Positions 42,123 to 50,734 are shown, numbered from the stretch's first letter. The stretch is DNA of 64,000 bases from Campylobacterota bacterium (GCA_003252535.1 QKDN01000051.1:1-64000), one strand, 5' to 3'. Program-made: numbers and translations. The notes: generated by a model not told the origin, from the letters alone.

Positions 42123-42154
42123 AGTTTATTGAAATTTGGAAACAAATTGATAAC
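42123..42154 (-). promoter_or_regulatory. Pho box and -10 of pstS
   Basis: On the minus strand GTTATC-AATTT-GTTTCC (42138-42154) ends nine bases before TAAACT (42123-42128). Half-site spacing (11) and distance to the -10 (9) are identical to the other two Pho promoters. Confidence 0.7.
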
Positions 42155-42190
42155 ATGGGTCTGGTATCATATCATGATAAAGGAGTCAAA

Positions 42191-42766
42191 ATGATCATCT
42201 ATATACACGGTTTCGGCGGCAGTGGTGAGGGGAGCAAAGCCCGGGCTTTCAGGGAATATTTCAGGAGTATCGGTATTCCTTTTATTGCCCCTTCACTTTC
42301 GTATGTACCTGACCTTGCCATCGCAACGCTTGAAGAGCTGATACGATCATACGATCACAATGTCATGCTCATAGGATCGTCACTTGGAGGTTACTACTCG
42401 ATATATCTTGCTCACAAATACGATGTTCGTTCAGTTTTATTGAACCCATCAATCTATCCATTTGATACACTTCGCAGATCGCTTGGTGATGCACCGAATT
42501 TTTATGACAACAGCAGTTTCGAATGGAACGATGCTCACATCGAAATGCTGACAAAGTATCGTATAGAAAATCCATCTCCTAAGAACTTCCTGCTTCTGCT
42601 CCAAAAAGGGGACGAACTCCTTGATTACCGCGAAGCACTGGCTTATCTCGAAGGTGCGGAGACGGTCATGGATGAGGGAGGGAATCATTCATTTGAAGGG
42701 ATAGAGAGGTATTTCGTCTATATTTCCAAGAAGTTTGCCGCCGGTGATCAGAGAAGCGAAAGATAA
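42191..42766 (+). CDS. YqiA/YcfP-type alpha/beta hydrolase
   Basis: 191 residues starting MIIYIHGFGGSGEGSKA, with the nucleophile elbow LIGSSLGGYYS (Ser near 67), an acidic L-Q-K-G-D-E-L-L and His in GGNHSFEG. These small esterases (UPF0227-like) have no firmly known substrate. AAGGAG lies six bases before the ATG at 42191; the longer frame from 42011 reads back through the pstS promoter and is rejected. The gene is divergent from pstS. Confidence 0.85.
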   Translation: MIIYIHGFGGSGEGSKARAFREYFRSIGIPFIAPSLSYVPDLAIATLEELIRSYDHNVMLIGSSLGGYYSIYLAHKYDVRSVLLNPSIYPFDTLRRSLGDAPNFYDNSSFEWNDAHIEMLTKYRIENPSPKNFLLLLQKGDELLDYREALAYLEGAETVMDEGGNHSFEGIERYFVYISKKFAAGDQRSER

Positions 42767-42832
42767 TCGTGGTATCAGAGGAAATGGCTATTAAGCTTTG
42801 TATTAAGTTGGCTTATTTATAATTTAATCCAC

Positions 42833-42838
42833 TATAAT
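42833..42838 (+). promoter_or_regulatory. -10 element with near-leaderless start
   Basis: TATAAT ends 14 bases before the TTG start at 42853, so the transcript would begin about eight bases before the start codon, inside the AAAGGG that would act as ribosome-binding site. Confidence 0.4.
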
Positions 42839-42852
42839 GCAAAGGGTAACAG

Positions 42853-43485
42853 TTGAGTAAGACAATCCGTGTCGGGGCTTCCTATACTATCGGTTCCCAT
42901 ATCCTCCCGGGAGACCCGGTCATACAACTTAGCAATGCGATGCAGAGTACTATCAAGATCGTTATCGACAGTTGTGACAAGATCGTAGGCGGTGTCAAAA
43001 GAGGTGAACTCGAGATAGGGCTGATAGAGACCCCGGTTTTCGACGAGAGTCTGAACTACAAAAAATGGATGGAAGATGAACTGGTCATCTGCTCCAAAAC
43101 ACCTCTCGGGGAAAGCCTGGGATATGAGGAGCTCAGTCACTGTCAGCTTCTCTGCCGCAATGAGAACTCCCCGACACGAATGTTTATCAGCGAATTCTTT
43201 CACAAACATGGGCTGTCATACGGCGACTTCCATTCATTGATGGAAGTGAACAATACCACCTCAGCCATACAGGGGATCAAATGGTCCAGGCCCAACCGCA
43301 CCCATCCTACGATCACGATAGTATCACAGTTGGCTATAGAGGAAGAGCTTAACAGAAAAGAGCTTTATGTTTCAAGAATAGGGAATGAACGTTTGCGGAG
43401 AAACTTTTACCTTATATATAGAAAGCAGGATGATGTCGATCAGATGGATGGGATCATCAAAATACTCAGTCAGTGGCGCGAATAG
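42853..43485 (+). CDS. stand-alone LysR-type effector-binding domain
   Basis: 210 residues beginning directly at the usual start of the LysR substrate-binding fold (T-I-R-V-G-A-S-Y-T-I-G-S-H-I-L-P-G-D-P), with no helix-turn-helix before it. Later landmarks are G-G-V-K-R-G-E-L-E-I-G-L-I-E-T-P, then D-E-L-V-I-C and T-I-V-S-Q-L-A-I-E-E-E-L. The start is TTG; no ATG or HTH-coding frame exists in the 86 bases upstream. It could sense a metabolite as a protein partner or be a truncated regulator. The full-length domain and clean promoter favour a functional gene. Confidence 0.7.
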   Translation: MSKTIRVGASYTIGSHILPGDPVIQLSNAMQSTIKIVIDSCDKIVGGVKRGELEIGLIETPVFDESLNYKKWMEDELVICSKTPLGESLGYEELSHCQLLCRNENSPTRMFISEFFHKHGLSYGDFHSLMEVNNTTSAIQGIKWSRPNRTHPTITIVSQLAIEEELNRKELYVSRIGNERLRRNFYLIYRKQDDVDQMDGIIKILSQWRE

Positions 43486-43688
43486 GGATCGTCCGTAGAA
43501 CACTGTTATATTTGTACTTACATTAAACATTGTATTTGAGAACAAATAAACTGGGCATGCCATTTTATCTACCGATAATTGTTTAGTTAGCATAGTTTTT
43601 AGTGATACGGTATAAGGCAGGAAAAGTCTATACGTGTCGCGTTTTAGGGGTTTAAAAGGATTTTATGGGATTGAGTGAGATCGTAAGA
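43486..43688. other. intergenic region after the LysR-domain gene
   Basis: AT-rich sequence with no supported gene, no clear hairpin and no strong promoter. The tRNA-Ala gene ends here on the opposite strand. Confidence 0.4.
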
Positions 43689-43764
43689 TGGTGGAGCATA
43701 GCGGGATCGAACCGCTGACCTCTTCGCTGCCAGCGAAGCGCTCTCCCAGCTGAGCTAATGCCCC
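43689..43764 (-). tRNA. tRNA-Ala (GGC)
   Basis: The minus strand folds as a cloverleaf: acceptor GGGGCAT/ATGCTCC, D arm GCTCAGCTGGGAGAGC, anticodon stem CTTCG with loop CTGGCAG, T arm with GTTCGATC, discriminator A and an encoded CCA. The anticodon is GGC, decoding GCC/GCU. Confidence 0.95.
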
Positions 43765-43783
43765 ATCTTGCTTGAAGTGCGAA

Positions 43784-43812
43784 ATGATACCAAAAAATAA
43801 TCAAAAAATCAA
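43784..43812 (-). promoter_or_regulatory. promoter of tRNA-Ala
   Basis: On the minus strand TTGATT (43807-43812) and TATCAT (43784-43789) are 17 bases apart, placing the start of transcription about a dozen bases before the tRNA. Confidence 0.55.
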
Positions 43813-43886
43813 CCCTTTTTTATGTTAATTTTTGAGAATTTTATTAATAAGTTGTTAACTATTTGTTTATTTTTGTTCAAAAATGC

Positions 43887-43915
43887 TTGACATCTTAGGT
43901 AACTTGTGCTATAGT
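43887..43915 (+). promoter_or_regulatory. sigma-70 promoter of the major porin
   Basis: TTGACA (43887-43892) and TATAGT (43910-43915) are separated by exactly 17 bases, an unusually complete consensus promoter for this window. The 5' leader is about 27 bases. Confidence 0.7.
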
Positions 43916-43948
43916 TCACTTGAAAACAAACAAAACAAGGAGTTTCAA

Positions 43949-45217
43949 ATGAAAAAAGGTCTATTGCTATCTGTAATAGCTTCGTCTTTCGTATTTGCAG
44001 GTGGTGTTGTAGTTCCACCACCAGCTGAGCCAGCACCAGAAATGTGGACATTCAGTGGTCAACTTGCTGCTTACATCCAAACAGGTGATAACTGGGGTAC
44101 TGGTGATCTATTCGATGCAGAAACTGGTTATATGAACGGTGACTTCGGTGTTCAACTAAGAGCTAACGGTAACCTCGGTTATGGTTTTGGCGCTGGTTTT
44201 GAAGTTTCTGGTCTTACAACTTTTGGTCTTGAGCACGAAGAAAACCCATGGGGTGCTATCCAGTTCCCAAGCAACCCAGTACAACTCAATGCAGCTACTG
44301 CTGGTTACACAGCTATTTCTGCTACAGGTGGTTGGATTTCTCAAGCTTACTTGACTTACACAATAGATAACACAACTGTAAAAGTTGGTAGACAAGAGCT
44401 TCCAAAAGCACTTTCTCCATTTGCATTCTCAGAAAGCTGGGCAGTATTCAAAAACACTTTTGAAGGTGCTGTAATCGTCAATACTGACCTTCCTGATACT
44501 ACATTGGTAGCAGCTTATGTAACAAGAGCAAACGTAACTACTGGTCCAATGGATGAGTTTAGAGAAATCAACCCAGACAATGATGTAATGATGCTTACTG
44601 CTCAGAACAAGTCTATTGAGAACTTGACTCTTACTGGTACAGTTTACTATGCACCTGAAATGGTTGGTGGTGAAGACGTAATGGTACTATGGGGTGATGC
44701 TGCTTACACAATGGGTGATTACTATGCGGCAGTTCAAGGTGGTACAATCACTGGTGATGGCCTACCAACAGAAACTACAGGTTTCGGTGGTAAAATCGGT
44801 GGTACATTCGGTATGTTCGGTGCAGAAGTTGCTTACTCAAGTGTTGATGAAGGTACAGTTGCTATCCACAACCTTGGTACAGGTATCAAAACTCCACTCT
44901 ACACTCAGATGATTCTTAACCAAGGTTGGATCAAAACTGATGCAGATACAGTTGTAGGTAGAGTATCAGCGGATACTGAGTATGGTAAATTTGCTATCGC
45001 TTATGACTTCACTACATACAATGTATTCAGTGGTGCAGACAATGAGTATACTGAGCTAGATGTTACTTACAGCACAAAAGTTGGTGAGAATACTGAGCTT
45101 TTCGCTGCTTACATTATGCAAACAGATGATGGTGCGGGTTCAAAAACATTCGGCGCACAAACTGCTGATGATGACACTCAGTCAACTGTTCGTGTATGGG
45201 CTAGATACAACTTCTAA
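43949..45217 (+). CDS. major outer-membrane porin
   Basis: 422 residues: signal peptide (GLLLSVIASSFVFAGG), Pro-rich mature start (VVVPPPAEPAPEMW), then a beta barrel with Gly/Tyr-rich strands, the K-V-G-R-Q-E-L-P-K-A-L-S-P-F block typical of OprD/Campylobacterota porins, and a terminal Phe (RVWARYNF). It forms a general or specific channel; the substrate is unknown. AAGGAG precedes the ATG at 43949. Codon use is strongly biased to GGT, GCT, ACT and AAC and the DNA is AT-richer than most neighbours, as in tuf, so it is probably among the most abundant proteins. Confidence 0.85.
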   Translation: MKKGLLLSVIASSFVFAGGVVVPPPAEPAPEMWTFSGQLAAYIQTGDNWGTGDLFDAETGYMNGDFGVQLRANGNLGYGFGAGFEVSGLTTFGLEHEENPWGAIQFPSNPVQLNAATAGYTAISATGGWISQAYLTYTIDNTTVKVGRQELPKALSPFAFSESWAVFKNTFEGAVIVNTDLPDTTLVAAYVTRANVTTGPMDEFREINPDNDVMMLTAQNKSIENLTLTGTVYYAPEMVGGEDVMVLWGDAAYTMGDYYAAVQGGTITGDGLPTETTGFGGKIGGTFGMFGAEVAYSSVDEGTVAIHNLGTGIKTPLYTQMILNQGWIKTDADTVVGRVSADTEYGKFAIAYDFTTYNVFSGADNEYTELDVTYSTKVGENTELFAAYIMQTDDGAGSKTFGAQTADDDTQSTVRVWARYNF

Positions 45218-45244
45218 GAATTACTCTTAAAGTTGCTCCATACT

Positions 45245-45264
45245 CCTTGGGCTTCGGCCTGAGG
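45245..45264 (+). terminator. possible terminator of the porin gene
   Basis: CCTTGGGC-TTCG-GCCTGAGG forms a stem with a two-base internal mismatch and a stable TTCG loop, followed by a T-rich run ending in TTTCTTTTTT about 20 bases later. Confidence 0.4.
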
Positions 45265-45324
45265 GTTCTTCTCAATTATTCTTTCTTTTTTATTCACATT
45301 TTTCAATAATATCTTTTGGGTTTC

Positions 45325-45414
45325 GCGTAGGGTTCGTAACACACACCAATCATTTTCAATGGGTATATCATGTTGTATTCGTGATAAACGGTGCGTGTTA
45401 CGAATCCTGCATGG
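45325..45414. repeat. inverted pair of REP-like repeats upstream of the RAYT remnant
   Basis: CGCGTAGGGTTCGTAACACACACC (first 20 bases shown by head CGCGTAGGGTTCGTAACACA, 45325-45348) faces ATAAACGGTGCGTGTTACGA at 45384-45414. They are relatives of the copies after the RAYT remnant. Confidence 0.7.
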
Positions 45415-45471
45415 GATATGAGAATTTGAAATATATTTGCAAGATGCAATATGATAGCGATATGATCGTGT

Positions 45472-45693
45472 ATGGCAAATTACAGACGAATATTCCTTGA
45501 CGGATACAGCTATTACATTACTATAGTAACTCATGGACACAATCAATTGTTGATTGAAAATATAAGATATTATGAGCATACCATACGAAATGAGCGGGAT
45601 ATGGATGAAAAAATGGAATATATCAGGAATAATACGCTGAAACATGGACTGGTAGATGTCTGGAGCGACTGGAAATATTCCTCATTCGCGTAG
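45472..45693 (+). pseudogene. internally deleted RAYT (REP-associated tyrosine transposase)
   Basis: 73 residues join the start of a RAYT (MANYRRIFLDGYSYYITIVT) directly to its end (YYEHTIRNERDMDEKMEYIR, then K-H-G-L-V-D-V-W-S-D-W-K-Y-S-S-F). The middle of about 80 residues, which would hold the HUH metal motif and the substrate-strand region, is missing, so the protein cannot be active. REP-like inverted pairs sit on both sides, and the TAG stop is the head of the next repeat. RAYTs are the family thought to move REP elements. Confidence 0.8.
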
Positions 45694-45798
45694 GGTGCGT
45701 AACACGCACCGTTTATTACGCATACGAAATGATGTGTCCATCGCGCTGCGACATGTAACGATCGATGGAATATTTGGTGCGTGATTACGCATCCTACG
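45687..45798. repeat. inverted pair of REP-like repeats after the RAYT remnant
   Basis: The first copy (45687-45715) reads CGCGTAGGGTGCGTAACACG then CACCGTTTAT. The facing copy (45771-45798) reads TTTGGTGCGTGATTACGCAT then CCTACG. The stem bases differ between copies yet stay complementary. Confidence 0.75.
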
Positions 45799-45808
45799 TG
45801 GAAATCGA

Positions 45809-46534
45809 CTACTCCCTTACAATAAATCCGCCACAAGGTTTGTATTGGTTCATGAAGTCTCTCGCTTCATCTTCGGAGTCGAAGCCCATTACCCAAACGC
45901 GGTAGAGTGGCGCACCCCCTTCATCGAATGTTTTGATGATAGTATTATATTTACTGCCGGCTATACTATACTTTTCCTGGTATATCTGCGCACCGGCATA
46001 GCGTCTGAATGCTCCGACCTGCACACCGAAATTGCTGAGTCTGATTGTTTCAGGTTGTGCTTTGGGTGCCTGGATCTCGCCGTGGAAGCCGATGACTTCG
46101 ATCTCGACAGGTGCGGTACCTACCTGGTCTATACCGATGGTTTTCCCCACAGTGTAGCTACAGTCTACAATCCGGCCGGTGACGAAAGGACCTCTGTCAT
46201 TGATCCTGGCGACAGTGGATTTGTTGGTACGAAGATTGGTGATCTTGAGCATCGTGTTCATTGGCCATGTTTTGTGGGCGACGGTTTTATCGTACATACT
46301 GTACTGTTCGCCGTTACTGGTCATCTTCCCATGGAAGTTCGGGCCATACCAGCTGGCAACCCCTTTCATTTTTTGTCCGGTCGAAACATAAGTAGGGTGG
46401 TAGGTCTTGCCCAGTACATGGTAGGTACGCATAGTAGCCGGGTTATATCTGGCATTTTTTTGTGTCGTGCTGCCGCAGCCGGAGAAGAGAAAAAATAAAA
46501 TGAATAATACAATAAAGCTCATCGCTGATCGCAT
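45809..46534 (-). CDS. rlpA: RlpA-like septal lytic transglycosylase lipoprotein
   Basis: 241 residues: lipoprotein signal ending FSGCG, a double-psi beta-barrel RlpA domain (GVASWYGPNFHGKMTSNGE, then ARINDRGPFV with the catalytic Asp), and a C-terminal SPOR domain (V-Q-V-G-A-F-R-R-Y-A-G-A, ending G-G-F-I-V-R-E) that binds denuded glycan at division sites. RlpA cleaves such glycans during cell separation. It lies downstream of a second murein hydrolase gene on the same strand. Confidence 0.92.
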   Translation of the reverse strand: MRSAMSFIVLFILFFLFSGCGSTTQKNARYNPATMRTYHVLGKTYHPTYVSTGQKMKGVASWYGPNFHGKMTSNGEQYSMYDKTVAHKTWPMNTMLKITNLRTNKSTVARINDRGPFVTGRIVDCSYTVGKTIGIDQVGTAPVEIEVIGFHGEIQAPKAQPETIRLSNFGVQVGAFRRYAGAQIYQEKYSIAGSKYNTIIKTFDEGGAPLYRVWVMGFDSEDEARDFMNQYKPCGGFIVRE

Positions 46535-46593
46535 AGTAGTCCTGTCAAGTCAAATAGTGGATTATCGCTTTATTTTTCTTTGGTGCAGTTGAC

Positions 46594-47703
46594 TTATTCC
46601 GAAAATCGGGTAAAAACCTTGCCAGTGACCGGAATGATAAGCATCTGCTGGGGTTGGATAGATTTGCCAGTGAGAGAATTGGTGAGGATCAGTTCCTTGA
46701 TGCTCGATTCATACTTATCGGCTATAAGTGCGAGGGTGTCGCCCTTTTTGACCTCATAGGAGATAAAGTGTGATTTGGGTTTGTTGTCAAGCTCCTTTTT
46801 GAGACGGTACTTGGTATAGAAGTCTATGATCTTATCACTGGGGATATTCATCATGTAGCTCGGGAGCTTTACAGGCACGATACCGTTCTTGAAATGATGG
46901 TTGTAACGAAGGAGGTTTTTGGGTTTCATCCCGATGAGGCTGGCGACATACTCGAGGTTTTCACCGGCATCGACCTCTACCTGTGTTGCTCCGCTGCCGT
47001 AGAGCTCTCCGACCGCCTCAAGGTCTGCACTGAATCCAAGAGCAATATTCTCGCCTATCATCGAGACAAGAAGTATCTTGTGGATATAGTCATGGGTCTC
47101 TTTGGGGACATATTGCATGACAGATTCGATGTCATTACTGCCTGCTTTGGCGATCGCCTGTCTGAGTCTCCCTTCGCCGCAGTTGTATGCCATCATGACC
47201 AGGTACCACTTGCCGAAATCCTTGTAGAGTTTATGGATATAGGATATGGCGGCATTGGTTGAGAGGATGGGATCAAGCCGTTCGTCGAAATCGCGGTAGA
47301 CACTCAGATTGTACTGTTTTGCAGTCGCTTCCATGAACTGCCACATACCGGTAGCGCTTTTTGGAGAGACGGCATTGCTCTGGAATCCTGATTCTACCAT
47401 CGACATATAGACGAAAAGGTCACTTAGGTCATCATTGAGCAGCATGCTTTTGAATACCGGGATATAGTGGCCGCCTCGTTTGAGCGATTTGGCATAAAAT
47501 CTTTTGTAGCTCTCCTCGTAGGCATCGACAAAATCATTGAAGTCGTCATCGAACAGATAGCTCTCGTCGATATCGAATTCATCAAATACATAACTGTAGC
47601 TTGGGTATTTGTCGCTTACAGGCATAGCATGGGAAGAGACGGAGATGAGTACTATCAGTGATACGCTGCGCAGAAAACGCAGCGCAGAAGAGCAGATTTT
47701 CAT
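46594..47703 (-). CDS. MltD-like lytic transglycosylase with LysM domain
   Basis: 369 residues: signal peptide (LIVLISVSSHA), a 70-residue leader domain, an SLT domain (catalytic Glu in M-S-M-V-E-S-G-F near 115, then SPKSATGMWQFMEATAKQY and MMAYNCGEGRLRQAI), and a C-terminal LysM (Y-E-V-K-K-G-D-T-L-A-L-I-A-D-K-Y, near 318). It cuts glycan strands in the periplasm and is probably envelope-anchored only by LysM. With rlpA downstream this forms a small cell-wall-remodelling pair. Confidence 0.9.
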   Translation of the reverse strand: MKICSSALRFLRSVSLIVLISVSSHAMPVSDKYPSYSYVFDEFDIDESYLFDDDFNDFVDAYEESYKRFYAKSLKRGGHYIPVFKSMLLNDDLSDLFVYMSMVESGFQSNAVSPKSATGMWQFMEATAKQYNLSVYRDFDERLDPILSTNAAISYIHKLYKDFGKWYLVMMAYNCGEGRLRQAIAKAGSNDIESVMQYVPKETHDYIHKILLVSMIGENIALGFSADLEAVGELYGSGATQVEVDAGENLEYVASLIGMKPKNLLRYNHHFKNGIVPVKLPSYMMNIPSDKIIDFYTKYRLKKELDNKPKSHFISYEVKKGDTLALIADKYESSIKELILTNSLTGKSIQPQQMLIIPVTGKVFTRFSE

Positions 47704-47718
47704 GAGCAGCGATAACCC

Positions 47719-48579
47719 TTACTTGGCTGTCACTCTGCCGAGCAGACCTTTGATGGCCCCCTGGAGATCGGCTGGATAGACTACGAACTTGGAATTTTCG
47801 CTTTTACTGAGCTTTTCGAGCGAAGAGATGTACTTGTCACCAAGGAGGAACATCGCCGGCAGCTGTTTGTCACCAACTGATTCGGAGATCAGTCTGATCG
47901 CCTCGGCGGAAGCGGTGGCCAGCGCGACCTGGGCTTTTGCCTCTCTTTCTGCTGCTGCGAGCTTACCGTCGGCTTCGAGGATAGCAGCGTTCTTGTTACC
48001 TTCAGCGGTGGTCTCGATAGCCCTGCGCTCTCTTTCTGCTGCTGCCTGGCGCTCCATGGACTGCTGCATAGACGGGCTTGGTGTGATGTCCTGGATCTCT
48101 ACAGACTTGATGGTCACCCCCCAGTCGGCTACATCGTCGATGATCTGCTCTTTGAGCTTGGACTTGATCAGCTCTCTACTCGAGAGCGCTTCATCGAGCT
48201 TCATCTCACCGAGGATCGATCTGAGCGTTGTCATGACAAGCTGTTGGATAGCGTTACGGAAGTCTTCGACCCCGTAGATCGCATCCTGGGGTTTTGTGAT
48301 GCGGACGAAAGCGATGGCATTGGTAATGATGACGGCATTGTCGGAGGTGATCACCTCCTGCTGCGGCACGTCGAGGATGATATCACGGGTCGAGACTCGC
48401 ATACGTATATAATCAAGGTAGGGGATAATGATATTGAGCCCCGGTGTGATGGTCTTGTGGAATTTGCCAAGTCTCTCTATGACCCACTCCTCACCCTGGG
48501 GGACAACATTGATACCTTTATAGATTGTAGTGATCACAATCGCAATGAGCAACAATACAACAACGAGCGTCTCTTCCAT
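47719..48579 (-). CDS. SPFH/band-7 membrane protein (QmcA/stomatin type)
   Basis: 286 residues: one N-terminal helix (about 5-22), the band-7 domain (V-V-P-Q-G-E-E-W-V-I-E-R-L-G-K, then PYLDYIRMRVSTRDIILDVP), and a long Ala/Glu-rich coiled coil (M-E-R-Q-A-A-A-E-R-E-R-R-A-I-E, about 175-225). These proteins form large membrane rings and microdomains. The adjacent upstream nfeD gene is the classical partner and the two are separated by only 11 bases. Confidence 0.93.
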   Translation of the reverse strand: MEETLVVVLLLIAIVITTIYKGINVVPQGEEWVIERLGKFHKTITPGLNIIIPYLDYIRMRVSTRDIILDVPQQEVITSDNAVIITNAIAFVRITKPQDAIYGVEDFRNAIQQLVMTTLRSILGEMKLDEALSSRELIKSKLKEQIIDDVADWGVTIKSVEIQDITPSPSMQQSMERQAAAERERRAIETTAEGNKNAAILEADGKLAAAEREAKAQVALATASAEAIRLISESVGDKQLPAMFLLGDKYISSLEKLSKSENSKFVVYPADLQGAIKGLLGRVTAK

Positions 48580-48590
48580 AATATCTCCTT

Positions 48591-49055
48591 TTATTTTGGT
48601 TGGATGGGGGCGACATTGATAAGTTGCCCGTTGACCTCAAGGATCCTGACCCTTGAGCCCTCAGCGATAGATTCTGATGCGGTAGCAGACCAGCTGGTAC
48701 TACCAAGAACCGGCGTATCGAAGACCACGGTACCCCTGCGATGCGGTGCGATCTCTTTGGAAACCGTGCCAATGATATCAAGATTGAGATTCGATTGTCC
48801 TGATGCAGTGACATCTTTTTGCTTCTGGAACCATTTGAAAGAGAACCAGACAAGAAGCATGGAGAGAGTGATCCACAGGAGCAGCTGTATCACTATATTG
48901 ATCGGAGCGATAAGCACTACGATACCTACAGCTATGGCTGCGACGCCAAGACCAAGCATAATAAGCGAACCTGTCATCAGCTCAAGCAATATCATCCCGA
49001 CTCCGGCCAGCAGCCAGACCCACCACACCATAAGATCATTCAGCAGTTCTACCAT
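48591..49055 (-). CDS. NfeD-family membrane protein
   Basis: 154 residues with three to four membrane helices in the first 75 residues and a C-terminal OB-fold domain (I-G-T-V-S-K-E-I-A-P-H-R-R-G-T-V, then S-R-V-R-I-L-E-V-N-G). It is the short, protease-less NfeD type that partners SPFH proteins. AAGGAG precedes the ATG, and a palindromic -10 lies at 49075-49085. Confidence 0.9.
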   Translation of the reverse strand: MVELLNDLMVWWVWLLAGVGMILLELMTGSLIMLGLGVAAIAVGIVVLIAPINIVIQLLLWITLSMLLVWFSFKWFQKQKDVTASGQSNLNLDIIGTVSKEIAPHRRGTVVFDTPVLGSTSWSATASESIAEGSRVRILEVNGQLINVAPIQPK

Positions 49056-49074
49056 TGTTTCTCCTTATAGAAAG

Positions 49075-49085
49075 GCTATTATAGC
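49075..49085 (-). promoter_or_regulatory. -10 palindrome for nfeD-SPFH
   Basis: GCTATAATAGC on the minus strand contains TATAAT 23 bases before the nfeD ATG. Read on the plus strand it gives TATTAT, but ilvC has its own -10 further on. Confidence 0.5.
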
Positions 49086-49117
49086 ATACCAAAATGCAAT
49101 AGTAAGAAAAGATTGGC

Positions 49118-49123
49118 TATAAT
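49118..49123 (+). promoter_or_regulatory. -10 element for ilvC
   Basis: TATAAT within GATTGGCTATAATCGC lies 32 bases before the ilvC ATG. Confidence 0.5.
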
Positions 49124-49152
49124 CGCATCAATTTTTATTTTTTCAAGGATAG

Positions 49153-50178
<1,026 letters not shown>

Positions 50179-50204
50179 TCTTTTCGATTCTTTGCATTCT
50201 CGTT

Positions 50205-50274
50205 ATTCCCGACTCGATCGGGAATCTCATACTGTTGTAGAATGAGATCCCCGGGTCAAGCCCGGGGATGACGG
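50205..50274. repeat. paired palindromes after ilvC
   Basis: TTCCCGACTCGATCGGGAA (about 50206-50224) and ATCCCCGGGTCAAGCCCGGG (about 50249-50268) are strong hairpins, with TCTCA and TGAGA facing each other between them. The second resembles a GC-rich palindrome common in many bacterial intergenic regions. They may terminate ilvC and the convergent sui1 operon. Confidence 0.55.
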
Positions 50275-50293
50275 ATATATACTGACATGAACC

Positions 50294-50626
50294 CTACTTT
50301 TTCATCCCAAACCCCTCTTTTTCCAATACCTCTTTTAGTTTAGGCTGAATATCCCCCTGAAACTCCAGAGTATCCTCTTTGGCTGCAGCACCAGTACCGA
50401 GTGACGATTTCAGCTTTTTGAGCAGTTGTTGCATAGTTTCCTTGTCGAGAGAGAACGGTTTGACAATCGTGACCACTTTGCCCCTTCGTTTCTCTTTTGC
50501 GAAATGCAGTCTGTGTTTATCGGGTGCTACTGGTTCTACTTCTTTTTTGGTCGTTGGTTTGTCTTTATTATCAGAGCTCCAGCTATCATCGAATTTCGCT
50601 CCCATCTCGAAGAGGTTCTTTTTCAT
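50294..50626 (-). CDS. SUI1/YciH-family translation factor
   Basis: 110 residues with an N-terminal charged extension and a SUI1 domain: K-R-R-G-K-V-V-T-I-V, then L-L-K-K-L-K-S-S-L-G-T-G-A-A-A and L-E-F-Q-G-D-I-Q. Bacterial SUI1 proteins resemble eIF1 and may affect start-codon choice; the role is not settled. It is the last gene of the yaaA-smORF-sui1 operon. Confidence 0.88.
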   Translation of the reverse strand: MKKNLFEMGAKFDDSWSSDNKDKPTTKKEVEPVAPDKHRLHFAKEKRRGKVVTIVKPFSLDKETMQQLLKKLKSSLGTGAAAKEDTLEFQGDIQPKLKEVLEKEGFGMKK

Positions 50627-50635
50627 AGTATTCCT

Positions 50636-50734
50636 TTAGTTGTAGTTTGTATCGAAGATCAGCCCAAGGATCACTGTAAGGACCAGAAGGGCAACCATGA
50701 TCCTGTAAAGTGTCTCTTCGCTGATATTGTTCAT
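50636..50734 (-). CDS. 32-residue single-helix membrane protein
   Basis: A small frame begins with ATG at 50734 overlapping the yaaA stop as ATGA and ends with TAA nine bases before the sui1 ATG. The product has one hydrophobic helix (I-M-V-A-L-L-V-L-T-V-I-L-G-L-I-F) after a polar start (NNISEETLYR). AGGA for sui1 lies just after its stop. The tight packing argues that it is translated; the function is unknown. Confidence 0.6.
   Translation of the reverse strand: MNNISEETLYRIMVALLVLTVILGLIFDTNYN

Noticed and set aside
42011-42190. N-terminal extension of the YqiA-type hydrolase
   Set aside because: It would start inside pstS and run through its promoter; the ATG at 42191 has a strong ribosome-binding site.
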